Shown piece after piece: positions 29,278-37,586 of a stretch of 64,000 bases of DNA. This DNA is from Prochlorococcus marinus. Its GTDB lineage: Bacteria > Cyanobacteriota > Cyanobacteriia > PCC-6307 > Cyanobiaceae. The notes under the pieces are model-generated. The model ran no database searches. It worked only from the letters and a program-made list of their open reading frames with translations, and was not told where the DNA came from. Location of the stretch: positions 248,001 to 312,000 of the forward strand of contig NZ_CVSV01000131.1 of the NCBI RefSeq assembly GCF_001180245.1, written 5' to 3'. The translations under genes and the position numbers were made by a program. How positions within the stretch are numbered: the stretch's first letter is position 1; every line of letters begins with the position of its first letter.

Positions 29278-30904
29278 TATTTAAACAGGCTCTTCTACTC
29301 AAGGCCATCATTGTAAGTGTGGGGCTTTGCCAGGATGATGTGGGCCAGCATGCTCCATCTAGTACCAGTACATTTTTACATCTCCACAATCTGTTAAATT
29401 TATCAACTACGCTGTTTTCTTCATTTAAACCCATTGGTGCTCCCCCTACCTCATGAATATAATATCCAGGAGGGGGAGGACTATCTGAAAGTGCTATCAA
29501 ATTTTTTGTAAATAAACTCCCTAATGGAATATTCATTAGTTCATCAATATTTTTTATTTTCCCATTTGCAGCTTTGACTGATTTTTGAATTGTTTTTTCC
29601 ATATGTTTTGCCATATTTAACTCATTCTCGCTCCATTCAAATTCAATGTAGGGAATTGGTATTCCCCATTCATCTGTTTTTCTTGAGAGAGAAACTGAGT
29701 TTTTCTCTCTAGGAAGGACTTCACCATGGGCGATAAGAAAGCCAATGGATTTGTTTGCCTCTTTTTGTAAAAATTTAGGTATCCCTAATCTATCAATTGC
29801 CCCCCAGATTCCATAACCTCTATGGAAATTTATGTCGTCAATTTCTGGTAAATCTGAACCAAAAGGAATAAAAAAGCTTCCTGCTCCAGAAAGATCGGGT
29901 GGATTATCTAGTGATTTATCTGAGTTTTTTGCTTTTGGGACTGAAAAAAATCTACAGATAGATATGTGATCCATTAGGTATTTACCTAATTTTCCAGAAT
30001 TATCTTTAAACCCCGAGGAATTTGATTTGTATTCTGAGTTCAGTAGTATTCTCAGTGTTGAAATTGTTGATGCGCAAAGAAGAATCAAATCACAATCCAA
30101 TACTTCTTTGTGTCCATTTTCTAGGTTTACAATCGTTAGTTTTGAGGCAAGCTCTGTTATCTTGTTAATCTCAAAAGACTCCACTAGGTAATTAGAGATT
30201 ATTTGTACGTTTCCAGTATCTAAAGCTTTTTTTAAAGAGCTTCCTACGCTCGAGGACTTGGGCCAATTTTTTTCTTTTACAGATGAATTACGGTCAAATC
30301 CTCTTGATTGGATAAATGGATAATTTAATTTTGATTTAACTTTGCTGCCAAAAACATTTTCGTTTTCTGTAAGAGGAATTTCACCAATATATTTACCGTT
30401 TGGAACCTCCTTGATATGATCTTTTCGTCCATAAATTCCGCAGAAATTTTCAATAAAATCGTAGTGCGGGGAAATTTCTTCGTATGTAATAGGCCAGTTT
30501 GGCCCGAATCCGTCTTTTTTAGCCGGATGAAAGTCTTCTGGGGAAAGTCTTAATGTTATTCCTCCCCAAGTTAATGATCTCCCCCCATATTGTTTACCTT
30601 GTGTCCAAAGAAATGGCTTTTTTTTGGGGAAGTCATAGGGATGCTTCAATTCATTTGAATATAAGTCAGGATTATTTTTCCAATAACCAGGATGTTGACA
30701 CTGATTGGTATGTTTTTTTGTTATGACTCCTGATAATCTTTTTAATGTACTTTTTGGCTCATGATTACTAGCTTCATCCCTTTTAACTTGAGGTCCTGCT
30801 TCTATTATTAAAACTTTGATCCCTTGTTCTGCCAATGTAAGTGCGGCTATTCCTCCTGTAGCTCCAGAACCAACAACAATTGCATCATAAGGACTTATAT
30901 CCAA
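29264..30904 (-). CDS. GMC-family FAD oxidoreductase
   Basis: 546 aa. The FAD-binding N-terminus reads DAIVVGSGATGGIAALTLAEQGIKVLIIEAGP (residues 7-38), and QYGGRSLTWGG and the C-terminal GGAPMGLNEENSVVDKFNRLWRCKNVLVLDGACWPTSSWQSPTLTMMALSRRA segments are the GMC signatures. It resembles choline/glucose dehydrogenase-like enzymes. The electron acceptor and substrate are unknown. No signal peptide is seen. Confidence 0.9.
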   Translation of the reverse strand: MDISPYDAIVVGSGATGGIAALTLAEQGIKVLIIEAGPQVKRDEASNHEPKSTLKRLSGVITKKHTNQCQHPGYWKNNPDLYSNELKHPYDFPKKKPFLWTQGKQYGGRSLTWGGITLRLSPEDFHPAKKDGFGPNWPITYEEISPHYDFIENFCGIYGRKDHIKEVPNGKYIGEIPLTENENVFGSKVKSKLNYPFIQSRGFDRNSSVKEKNWPKSSSVGSSLKKALDTGNVQIISNYLVESFEINKITELASKLTIVNLENGHKEVLDCDLILLCASTISTLRILLNSEYKSNSSGFKDNSGKLGKYLMDHISICRFFSVPKAKNSDKSLDNPPDLSGAGSFFIPFGSDLPEIDDINFHRGYGIWGAIDRLGIPKFLQKEANKSIGFLIAHGEVLPREKNSVSLSRKTDEWGIPIPYIEFEWSENELNMAKHMEKTIQKSVKAANGKIKNIDELMNIPLGSLFTKNLIALSDSPPPPGYYIHEVGGAPMGLNEENSVVDKFNRLWRCKNVLVLDGACWPTSSWQSPTLTMMALSRRACLNIKKT

Positions 30905-31011
30905 AACCTATTTCGTGATTTGCTATTTCAATAAATATAGCATTCAGTAAATAATTAATTTTTAGATTTCAGCTTAAGAAGTTAGAATTTATTGAAATAC
31001 TACTCAAACAA

Positions 31012-31485
31012 ATGAGATTTATAATTTTAACTTTTTTAATAGTTGTTTTAACCCTCCCTTCTAGAAGCTTCGCTGCGTTGGATTATGGTAAACAATCTTT
31101 GGTAGGGGCTGATTTTTCTGGATCTGATTTAAAAGGAGCAACTTTCTATTTGACTGATTTACAAGACGCAAATTTATCAGGTTGTGAGCTCCAAAATGCG
31201 ACTCTTTATGGAGCAAAATTGAAAGATACTAATTTAAGTAACTCCAACCTAAGAGAAGTAACTTTAGACTCGGCTGTTTTAGATGGAACAGATTTATCAA
31301 ATACTAACTTGGAGGATTCTTTTGCTTATAGTACCCAGTTTGAAAATGTAAAAATACAAGGCGCAGACTTCACAAATGTTTTTTTGCCAAAAGATATTAT
31401 TAGGAAATTTTGTGAAAGTGCTAATGGAACTAATCCAATTACAAATAGAGAAACCAGAGAAACTTTAGAGTGTGATTACATTTAA
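31012..31485 (+). CDS. Exported pentapeptide-repeat protein
   Basis: 157 aa. Residues 1-22 form a signal peptide (RFIILTFLIVVLTLPSRSFAA), with likely cleavage after SFA. Then come about fifteen A(D/N)LXX-type pentapeptides (ADFSG, SDLKG, ATFYL, ANLSG, TNLSN ...), which build a right-handed four-sided beta helix, and a C-terminal tail with two Cys. Probably lumenal or periplasmic; such proteins are common in thylakoid lumens of cyanobacteria. Function unknown. Confidence 0.87.
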   Translation: MRFIILTFLIVVLTLPSRSFAALDYGKQSLVGADFSGSDLKGATFYLTDLQDANLSGCELQNATLYGAKLKDTNLSNSNLREVTLDSAVLDGTDLSNTNLEDSFAYSTQFENVKIQGADFTNVFLPKDIIRKFCESANGTNPITNRETRETLECDYI

Positions 31486-31487
31486 AT

Positions 31488-31880
31488 TTATGCACATACA
31501 AGTTCTTTTTTAATCTTTCTTTGTTTATAAAGTGATCTTCCAATAGGCCAACCTAAAGTAGATAAATGTTTCATTAAAGAACCTGAGTATTTGAAATATA
31601 AATTGTCTGAATATTTGATGCCAAGTTCATTTAGAGTTGTTATTAATAAACATAGATCTTTCTTTTTGCCTTTTTTCATATCCAACAATATCAAGGCTTC
31701 ACTTGATAATTTTTTTTCTATTACCTTATCATTTTCAGCAAAACCAACTTTAAGTGAATTAAATGCATCAGAATAAAGAGTATAAATTATTCCATCTTTA
31801 AATTTATCTACAGAAGTATCTACATTAAATCTTGATGATATTAATGTTTTGGATCCTTTAATGATTTTTCTGTTTTTCAT
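31488..31880 (-). CDS. Unknown 130-aa protein, possibly a divergent GIY-YIG/T5orf172-like fold
   Basis: 130 aa, basic, soluble. The middle segment IIYTLYSDAFNSLKVGFAEN resembles the paired strands of the T5orf172/GIY-YIG fold, and the later FKYSGSLMKHLSTLGWPIGR has the helix-turn expected near its end. Catalytic residues are not obvious. It starts 2 bp after the gene at 31883-32380, so the two form an operon. Not recognised with confidence. Confidence 0.55.
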   Translation of the reverse strand: MKNRKIIKGSKTLISSRFNVDTSVDKFKDGIIYTLYSDAFNSLKVGFAENDKVIEKKLSSEALILLDMKKGKKKDLCLLITTLNELGIKYSDNLYFKYSGSLMKHLSTLGWPIGRSLYKQRKIKKELVCA

Positions 31881-31882
31881 AA

Positions 31883-32380
31883 TTATTTGATTTCATTCTG
31901 AGCTAATTCGTATTTCTCCAATAGATTGTTTACTTCTGCTAGTGCAATCCTCTTTTGACAGGCCGAGTCATATCTATTTACTGCTATTGAAGGTATTGAA
32001 CCTTTGCTTTTCATTTCCCTTATACCAGTTTCTAAACATTGAAAAGCAACACTTGATAGGTCTCTTCCTTCTGCTGCGGCCCAAACTTTCAAAAGATAAG
32101 TAAGATTTGATGGTACTGAGATCTGTACTTTGTTTGAATTTGAAGTATTTAATGCAATATCGTCGAGACTAATTTCCTTAGAGGAAATAGTTTCTTTAAC
32201 CTTTTTCTTCAAAAATTTTACTTGGCTTATAGCGTCCTCTTTATTCTTTATTTTTTGTTCTATTTCAAATAACTCTTCTTCAGAATTAATTAAAGCCTCT
32301 AATGCCCATTTAGCATCATCTTCCGCAATCGCGGTTCTATCAAGCCATTCATCTCTTATTTTTGACCAATTACTAGGCAT
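31883..32380 (-). CDS. Coiled-coil protein with ribbon-helix-helix domain
   Basis: 165 aa. The first 75 residues are charged helical coil (ALEALINSEEELFEIEQKIKNKEDA). Residues about 85-125 (KVQISVPSNLTYLLKVWAAAEGRDLSSVAFQCLETGIREM) fit the ribbon-helix-helix fold: a beta strand followed by two helices as in CopG/ParG/antitoxin proteins. It is the first gene of a two-gene unit, and palindromes typical of RHH operators lie 31-66 bp upstream of its start. DNA binding and autoregulation are inferred. Confidence 0.6.
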   Translation of the reverse strand: MPSNWSKIRDEWLDRTAIAEDDAKWALEALINSEEELFEIEQKIKNKEDAISQVKFLKKKVKETISSKEISLDDIALNTSNSNKVQISVPSNLTYLLKVWAAAEGRDLSSVAFQCLETGIREMKSKGSIPSIAVNRYDSACQKRIALAEVNNLLEKYELAQNEIK

Positions 32381-32410
32381 AAGCTTTATAAGATAATTCT
32401 ATGATATATA

Positions 32411-32459
32411 AATCTATATAGATTGTCTACGTATTCTAAATAGAATTAATATAGATTGT
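32411..32459. promoter_or_regulatory. Palindromic operator-like region upstream of the RHH gene
   Basis: Two perfect 14-bp palindromic sequences, AATCTATATAGATT (32411-32424) and ATTCTAAATAGAAT (32433-32446), lie just before the RHH gene. An 11-bp direct repeat ATATAGATTGT occurs at 32416-32426 and 32449-32459, exactly 33 bp apart, about three helical turns. This arrangement is typical of operators bound cooperatively by RHH dimers. The assignment to the adjacent gene is inference. Confidence 0.55.
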
Positions 32460-32643
32460 AAATTTTTAATTTTATTTTTAATAATTCCTGGTCTTAGAAA
32501 TAATCTTACATAATGATTGAAACTTCGGAATCCATCCAAAGTGATCTTAGAGGTATTTTTCGCTAATTTAAAACGATATATTTGATAATTCAATCTTTTT
32601 AAATTTTAGATATTTGTTTATTTAATTAAAAACTTCTGAGCTT

Positions 32644-33033
32644 TTAATCTCTTTCAATAAGTTCAATTTTATATCCATCAGGATCCTCAATAAAAGCCAA
32701 GACAGTAGTACTGTTTTTCATTGTTTTAGGTTTGATTGTAATTTTACAACCATTTTTTTCTAATTCTTGGCAAATTAGATGAATATCTTTTACTCCAATA
32801 GCTATATGACCATACTTATCTCCAAGCTCATAGTCTTCAGACTTTTTGTCCCAGTTATAAGTTAATTCAATTACTGAGTTTTCTTTTTCTGAGCCATAAC
32901 CAACAAATGCCAAAGTGAATTTTCCATGAGGGTAATCCTTTTTTCGTAATAAATTCATTCCTAATCTATTGACGTAGAAATCAATGGATTTATCTAAATC
33001 TCCAACCCTCAACATTGTATGTAGGATACGCAT
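32644..33033 (-). CDS. gloA: Lactoylglutathione lyase (glyoxalase I)
   Basis: 129 aa, VOC fold, the usual length of bacterial glyoxalase I. Metal ligands are visible: His5 (MRILHTML), Glu near residue 58 (VIELTYNW), His in YGHIAIGV and Glu in KIELIERD. It converts the methylglyoxal-glutathione adduct to S-lactoylglutathione in the cytoplasm. Confidence 0.93.
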   Translation of the reverse strand: MRILHTMLRVGDLDKSIDFYVNRLGMNLLRKKDYPHGKFTLAFVGYGSEKENSVIELTYNWDKKSEDYELGDKYGHIAIGVKDIHLICQELEKNGCKITIKPKTMKNSTTVLAFIEDPDGYKIELIERD

Positions 33034-33166
33034 TTTGAATTATGAACCTGAATCAATTATCTAATATTTAATAACCATCTGCCAAAGTTGATTTTTTTGA
33101 AAGTAAGTCTTTTTAATATGTTCAAAAAATTAGGCTAAAATATAAATACGAAATTTCAATAATATA

Positions 33167-33601
33167 TTGAATCAGATATTCCAAAGACTCTCATCAGTAT
33201 TTTTGTATACTTTGCCATTAAAGGCATCAATACCTTTTGGATATTTTTTGTTCTATAAATATTCTTTTTTAAAAATACTATTATTACTAACTTTTCCGAT
33301 AGCAATAATTGAAAAATCTTTGCCTTTTGGTAGCTTTTTATTATTTATAATTTTGTTTGCTGGATTAGTAAGAAATCCAAATATTCCCTATTTCGTTAGA
33401 TATAATGCATGCCAAGCTTTATTAATTGATATTGCTTTAATAATAATTTCATATCTCTTGAGAATATTTCCCATAGTTGAATTAGGCTCAATAATTTTTA
33501 TATTTACACTATGTATTTTTATTTATTCGATTTCTCAATGTATTTATGGAGTTGAACCTGAAATTCCCTTAATTAGTAAATCTGCAAGAATGCAAATTTA
33601 A
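33167..33601 (+). CDS. Tic20-like membrane protein
   Basis: 144 aa, TTG start, four hydrophobic helices. The segment VRNPNIPYFVRYNACQALLIDI is the hallmark of the cyanobacterial Tic20/Ycf60 family, ancestors of the chloroplast inner-envelope import component. The cyanobacterial function is not settled. Confidence 0.82.
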   Translation: MNQIFQRLSSVFLYTLPLKASIPFGYFLFYKYSFLKILLLLTFPIAIIEKSLPFGSFLLFIILFAGLVRNPNIPYFVRYNACQALLIDIALIIISYLLRIFPIVELGSIIFIFTLCIFIYSISQCIYGVEPEIPLISKSARMQI

Positions 33602-33628
33602 AAAGATTTATAGATTTACTGACTTTCG

Positions 33629-33958
33629 TCAGCACTCATTCAGAATTGATTCCCATCTTTGTTGACTTGCCTTTATTGCTTGCATTGGTGGATTAGCTCC
33701 CTCTATTTCAAAGGCTTTAATTAATGATTTATTAGCTAATAGGCCTAATCTTGCGGCTTCTCTTTGCCTAGAACATACTTTTTTTCTTGATCCCTCCTTT
33801 AGACTATTTTCGATTTCTTTAAGAATCTGGCTAGCTTCATTCGATTTAGAATAAAAATCATTCATGTACACATCAAGTGCCGTATCAGCAAGGATTCTTA
33901 CTGGAGAGATTATTGTGACTAAGCACACTATAAAACTTGTAAATACAAATGTTTTCAT
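33629..33958 (-). CDS. Small exported protein of unknown function
   Basis: 109 aa. It has a signal peptide of about 24 residues ending RILA-DTA, and the mature part is helical with two Cys (VCSRQREAAR, terminal ILNEC) that could form a disulfide. Probably periplasmic. It lies 7 bp downstream of the membrane protein gene on the same strand. No family recognised. Confidence 0.6.
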   Translation of the reverse strand: MKTFVFTSFIVCLVTIISPVRILADTALDVYMNDFYSKSNEASQILKEIENSLKEGSRKKVCSRQREAARLGLLANKSLIKAFEIEGANPPMQAIKASQQRWESILNEC

Positions 33959-33965
33959 AAGAATC

Positions 33966-34550
33966 TTAAGTAAATTTTTTGCCCGATCTCTTCAATACTA
34001 AATAAAAGGTTAGAACGCTAATTGTTCCAGATGGGCCTATTAAAATATGCCAAAATTGATCGCCACTAATTGAGAGCTTTGTTCCAAAGAAAGTCGTAAG
34101 AAAAATACCAAATATTGGGTAAAGGATAAAAAGCCAATCTTTAAAAACTCTTTGCCAATTAATAATTAGAAGGATACTTATTATTACTTGAAAAAGAAGA
34201 GCAATAGATTTATCAAATAAAAAATATGAGATTATTGAACATAAAGAAATACAAAAATTAGTTTTTTGAATAAATTTATTTTTTATAACTGATATCGATA
34301 AACATGTTAGACCTAAAGATAGGAAAGAATAAAATAACCAATTAAATAAAGAGGCATGATCTACATAAATCCAAGATGTTTGGGTATGATCTATCATTTC
34401 AGAAATCGATGCCAATCCTAAAAAAATAAAACCGAAAGGTATCAATTTGTTCTTGCTTATATGTTTGAATTTATTGAGCGATCTAATACCTAATAGTATT
34501 GGAATGATTGCCGCTTGAAAGTGGGCAAATAATAAAATTGAAAAAAACAA
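33966..34550 (-). CDS. Multi-pass membrane protein of unknown function
   Basis: 194 aa with about six or seven hydrophobic segments. Two conserved-looking His clusters occur in the loops (MIDHTQTSWIYVDH, and DQFWHILIGPSG near the end), a pattern seen in haem- or metal-associated membrane proteins, but no family is recognised. It is the upstream partner of the small exported protein gene. Confidence 0.6.
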   Translation of the reverse strand: MFFSILLFAHFQAAIIPILLGIRSLNKFKHISKNKLIPFGFIFLGLASISEMIDHTQTSWIYVDHASLFNWLFYSFLSLGLTCLSISVIKNKFIQKTNFCISLCSIISYFLFDKSIALLFQVIISILLIINWQRVFKDWLFILYPIFGIFLTTFFGTKLSISGDQFWHILIGPSGTISVLTFYLVLKRSGKKFT

Positions 34551-34603
34551 AATAAATTCTCAAACTTAATTCATCCTAATTTAAATAAAAGCACAGTTTA
34601 GGG

Positions 34604-34801
34604 TCATCTTAGTAGAGAAATGTACCATTGCCCGATCACTATAATCAATATTGTAAGAACAAAAGGGAAAGCAGGATATCGCGTTTGAAAATTAGCAGGT
34701 GGCCAAGGAGACCAAGATATTAATCTTCCTTGCGGTTCACTTGAAATAACTTTTTTTGATTTTTTGGATACTAAATTATCTGTGGCAAATCCTTTACTCA
34801 T
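34604..34801 (-). CDS. Small single-helix membrane protein
   Basis: 65 aa. Residues 1-45 are polar with WSPWPPANFQTRYPAFP, and a single hydrophobic helix (FVLTILIIVIGQWYISLL) is at the C-terminus. This tail-anchored layout is common for small photosystem-associated or stress proteins in Prochlorococcus. Function unknown. Confidence 0.55.
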   Translation of the reverse strand: MSKGFATDNLVSKKSKKVISSEPQGRLISWSPWPPANFQTRYPAFPFVLTILIIVIGQWYISLLR

Positions 34802-34875
34802 ATATCTAAATAAAATTTATCCTAACAAAAACGTTTCAGAAAGGCGTTTATATTATTCGGTTCCCTTTATTTGAA

Positions 34876-34962
34876 CGGAGGGGGTGGGATTCGAACCCAC
34901 GGTACCCTTGCAGATACGCTAGTTTTCAAGACTAGAGCCTTAAACCACTCGACCACCCCTCC
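34876..34962 (-). tRNA. tRNA-Ser(UGA)
   Basis: On the minus strand this folds as a class II tRNA of 87 nt. A 7-bp acceptor stem pairs GGAGGGG with CCCCTCC, with discriminator G at 34876. The T arm contains GGTTCGAATCC, the D arm has the Ser/Leu-type sequence, and an extended variable arm is present. The anticodon loop CTTGAAA gives anticodon UGA, reading UCA/UCG serine codons. The 3' CCA is not encoded. A tyrosine recombinase gene starts 230 bp away on the tRNA 5' side. Confidence 0.95.
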
Positions 34963-35192
34963 AGCGGGTTATTCAGCTGTATCCGAACTAAATAATTATA
35001 GCATAAGAAGGCAGTCATAGTCTAGTAATTGATGTCATAGTAATAGCTTCAACGGGTTTAGAAATATAGGAATTTCATTGAGTACCTCTGACGGGACGAA
35101 TTGGTATAAAGGTCTATTTCTGGCTATATTTAGGCCACATTAGTAGGCCACGCTAAAAATTAGTTGGCTCTAGTCCCTCCGAACAAACAAAA
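34963..35192. other. Spacer between tRNA-Ser and recombinase with short repeats
   Basis: This 230-bp stretch has no coding frame. It holds the direct repeat TAGGCCAC (35131-35138 and 35144-35151, 13 bp apart) and, near its end, GGCTCTAGTC (35166-35175), the exact reverse of a 10-bp piece of the tRNA (34930-34939) followed by CCTCCG as at the tRNA 3' end. These could be recombinase-related sites or a tRNA remnant. Confidence 0.45.
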
Positions 35193-36356
35193 ATGACACT
35201 ATTTCAAAACAAATTAGAAGCAATTAATAATGAATTAAAAATAGATAAGGTTGGCGTTACTATTCAGAACCGAAGGCAAAGTTTATATCTTAGGGCAATG
35301 CTTCCAGATAAATATGACCCTGATTGGACAAAGTTAAAACAACAGCGGATTCCAACTAGATTGACTGCAGAGGATACTAATTTAATTAAGGCCAAAAAAC
35401 TTGCTCTTAAGTTAAGTAGTCAAAAAATTTCTAGATTATTTATATGGAATGAATGGTTGGCTGACGAAGAAAAACTGGCTGCACAAAAGAAGAGCCTAAA
35501 AATTAGTGATATTTATAAAGCCTTTGAAGAAGATTTTTGGAGTGGCGAAGTAGAAATGACTCCTAAGAAAAAAAGAAACTGGAAATCTATTGCTCAATAC
35601 TTAGCCCCAAGAAATAAACTTACTAAGCCAGACTCAATCAAGTTAGAACATCACAAACTACTTACTGCTGATTACATAATTTCTACTGTCAAAAAGTTTA
35701 AAACTGAAAAAACTAGATTCGACATGATGAAATATTGTCTAAGGCTTGCCACCTTTGCAGAGATTCCAGATTTAAAAGAAGTTAAGAAGTTTTCTGAAAA
35801 ACTTAAATATGAGCCATTAACTAGAGAAGCAAAAGATCCAGAGTTAATGTATAACACCGTTAAAGAATTAAGAAGCCACCCAAGATTCGGCTGGGCTATT
35901 GCTGCAATTTTTACTTATGGTTGTCGAGTTAGTGAAGTATGGACTCTTAAACCAGTAGAAGGTCATGTTGCTGAATGTTCTAACAACAATAAAGAAGATG
36001 CAAAAATGAAACTTAAATATTGTTATGCACTACCTAAGAGTTATGTAGAAGAATTTGATCTTATGAATGTTCGAAGAAATTTGGAAATGATAGGAGTAGA
36101 TAATTATGACGCTGAAAAAGCTGCTGCTGAAGGTTATGCAATGGCTAAGTGGTTAAGGGATTATTTTAAAGATAAAAAAGAAAAATTCCAACTTTATGAC
36201 CTTAGACATTATTGGGGCATTAAATCTACAAAATCTGATCTATCAACTGCAAACGCTGCTGAATCAATGGGACATTCTGTAAAAATTCATCAGGATACTT
36301 ATTTATCAACTTTTGCATTAAAGGATGCAAGGGAAGTTGCCGCTAAAAAATTATAA
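35193..36356 (+). CDS. Tyrosine recombinase/integrase
   Basis: 387 aa. The C-terminal half is a phage-integrase catalytic domain: Arg245 in GCRVSEVW, Arg338 and adjacent His in YDLRHYWG, Gly-His 360-361 in MGHSVKIH and the nucleophile Tyr370 in HQDTYLSTF. The N-terminal half would be the core-binding domain. It is intact and lies next to tRNA-Ser with short repeats between, which marks this as the edge of an accessory region. Integrases beside tRNA genes are typical of integrative elements in Prochlorococcus. Confidence 0.92.
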   Translation: MTLFQNKLEAINNELKIDKVGVTIQNRRQSLYLRAMLPDKYDPDWTKLKQQRIPTRLTAEDTNLIKAKKLALKLSSQKISRLFIWNEWLADEEKLAAQKKSLKISDIYKAFEEDFWSGEVEMTPKKKRNWKSIAQYLAPRNKLTKPDSIKLEHHKLLTADYIISTVKKFKTEKTRFDMMKYCLRLATFAEIPDLKEVKKFSEKLKYEPLTREAKDPELMYNTVKELRSHPRFGWAIAAIFTYGCRVSEVWTLKPVEGHVAECSNNNKEDAKMKLKYCYALPKSYVEEFDLMNVRRNLEMIGVDNYDAEKAAAEGYAMAKWLRDYFKDKKEKFQLYDLRHYWGIKSTKSDLSTANAAESMGHSVKIHQDTYLSTFALKDAREVAAKKL

Positions 36357-36363
36357 TATTTAC

Positions 36364-36410
36364 TTGATTGACAGTCGATCTAAAATAAAAGGGAAGTAAG
36401 CTCCTTTTTT
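36364..36410 (+). repeat. Dispersed repeat copy A with terminator-like hairpin
   Basis: Begins TTGATTGACAGTCGATCTAA and continues into an AAAAGGGA / TCCTTTTT hairpin with a run of T. It shares its first 25 or so bases with copies B and C. It lies 8 bp after the integrase stop and ends directly at the next start codon. Confidence 0.85.
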
Positions 36411-36716
36411 ATGTCTTGTTCAGTTACCTCCGTGTTTACTTTTAAAATTGAAAGTACTTTCGATGAATGGGCTGCAATATTTGATAGTGCAGAAGCAGAT
36501 AAAAGGCATTCAGAATTTGATATCAAGCCACTTTTTAGAGGAGTAAGTAAGGAAGATCCTCAAAAAGTTATTGTTATTCATCAAGCTCCAGAAGGTAATG
36601 TTCAGAAGTTTGTCGAAGCTAATGGTGACTGGATGGCAACCCATAGAGTTGACCTTTCAACAATGGAAGAATCATCTTGGACTTCTTCAGCAAAAACGGA
36701 AAGTTGTTGTGATTAA
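36411..36716 (+). CDS. DUF3764 family protein
   Basis: 101 aa. The core FTFKIESTFDEWAAIFDSAEADKRHSEFDIKPLFRGVSKEDPQKVIVIHQAPEGNVQKF matches DUF3764, a small marine-cyanobacterial ferredoxin-like family, with a C-terminal CCD. The ATG directly abuts a terminator-like repeat, so the GTG at 36432 (seven codons in, FTFKIEST) is a plausible alternative start. Function unknown. Confidence 0.8.
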   Translation: MSCSVTSVFTFKIESTFDEWAAIFDSAEADKRHSEFDIKPLFRGVSKEDPQKVIVIHQAPEGNVQKFVEANGDWMATHRVDLSTMEESSWTSSAKTESCCD

Positions 36717-36719
36717 CAA

Positions 36720-37289
36720 ATGAAAAGACTTCTATTCCCACTAATATCGGCACTAACCTTATCTACTTCTGTTCAGGCTGGAATATCTGATGAATTACAT
36801 AAAAAATGTTTAGAAGCACGAGATTATGCAGGTTGCGTGAATACTAATAAAAAATTTTCTCGCAAAAAAGATAAAGAAATATCTGGGATAGGAATAAGGC
36901 TCTTTCTTAATAGTGATACTGCTGAATTAACTATTCAATCTGTAATAAATGACTCTCCTGCCGCTTCCGCTGACATTCAACCAAATGATGTAATTATCAA
37001 AATAGATGGGAAATCAACTAAAGGAATGGGTATTACAGAGGCTGTTTCTCTCATAAAAGGACCAATAGATAAGCCAATTAAATTAGTCTTATTAAGAATT
37101 AATGAGTCAGGTAAAAAGGAAAAAATAAATGTTCGATTAGTAAGAGATACTTTTAAAGTCCCCAACAAAGAATATTTATATGAAGGAGATATGAGAAGGA
37201 AACTAGAGTTTTTCTTTCCAGAAAATTTAAAAGAAATTTTTCCAGAAAATGAACTTTCCCCAAATCAAAAAAGAGGAACCTCAATTTAA
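36720..37289 (+). CDS. Exported PDZ-domain protein
   Basis: 189 aa. An N-terminal signal peptide (KRLLFPLISALTLSTSVQA, cleavage after VQA) is followed by a PDZ domain at about residues 53-138 with GIGIRLFLN, SPAASADIQPNDVIIKIDGKST and KPIKLVLLRI. Unlike DegP/HtrA or C-terminal processing proteases it has no peptidase domain, so it would bind peptides or C-termini in the periplasm. Starts 3 bp after the DUF3764 gene. Confidence 0.82.
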   Translation: MKRLLFPLISALTLSTSVQAGISDELHKKCLEARDYAGCVNTNKKFSRKKDKEISGIGIRLFLNSDTAELTIQSVINDSPAASADIQPNDVIIKIDGKSTKGMGITEAVSLIKGPIDKPIKLVLLRINESGKKEKINVRLVRDTFKVPNKEYLYEGDMRRKLEFFFPENLKEIFPENELSPNQKRGTSI

Positions 37290-37297
37290 ATTTCCGA

Positions 37298-37510
37298 ATG
37301 AAACCCATACTCCTAGTTGAGCTTTTATTAGTTTTAATTACCATAATTTTTGTTTCTCTAAACCCAATTTCTAGAATTTATATTGCTGATTATTTAGAAA
37401 AGATATCCTTATTTTTATTTAAAACAGTAAGTGATGAAGATTTAAATCAGTGGTATGAGAAAAAAGATAAATATGAATTACTTGAGGAATCAGGAGGAGC
37501 TTCTTATTGA
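37298..37510 (+). CDS. Small single-helix membrane protein
   Basis: 70 aa with one N-terminal hydrophobic helix (ILLVELLLVLITIIFVSL) and a charged tail. It follows the PDZ gene by 8 bp and its stop codon lies inside repeat copy B. Function unknown. Confidence 0.6.
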   Translation: MKPILLVELLLVLITIIFVSLNPISRIYIADYLEKISLFLFKTVSDEDLNQWYEKKDKYELLEESGGASY

Positions 37511-37544
37511 TTGACAGTCGACCTAAAATAAGGAGCATTTAGCT
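37507..37544 (+). repeat. Dispersed repeat copy B
   Basis: TTGATTGACAGTCGACCTAA (one change from copies A and C), then AATAAGGAGCATTTAGCT. The first TGA of the repeat is the stop codon of the 70-aa gene. Its hairpin is weaker than that of copies A and C. Confidence 0.85.
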
Positions 37545-37586
37545 ATCTTACCCAACTAAATAAAAAACAATTAAAAGCAATTACAA

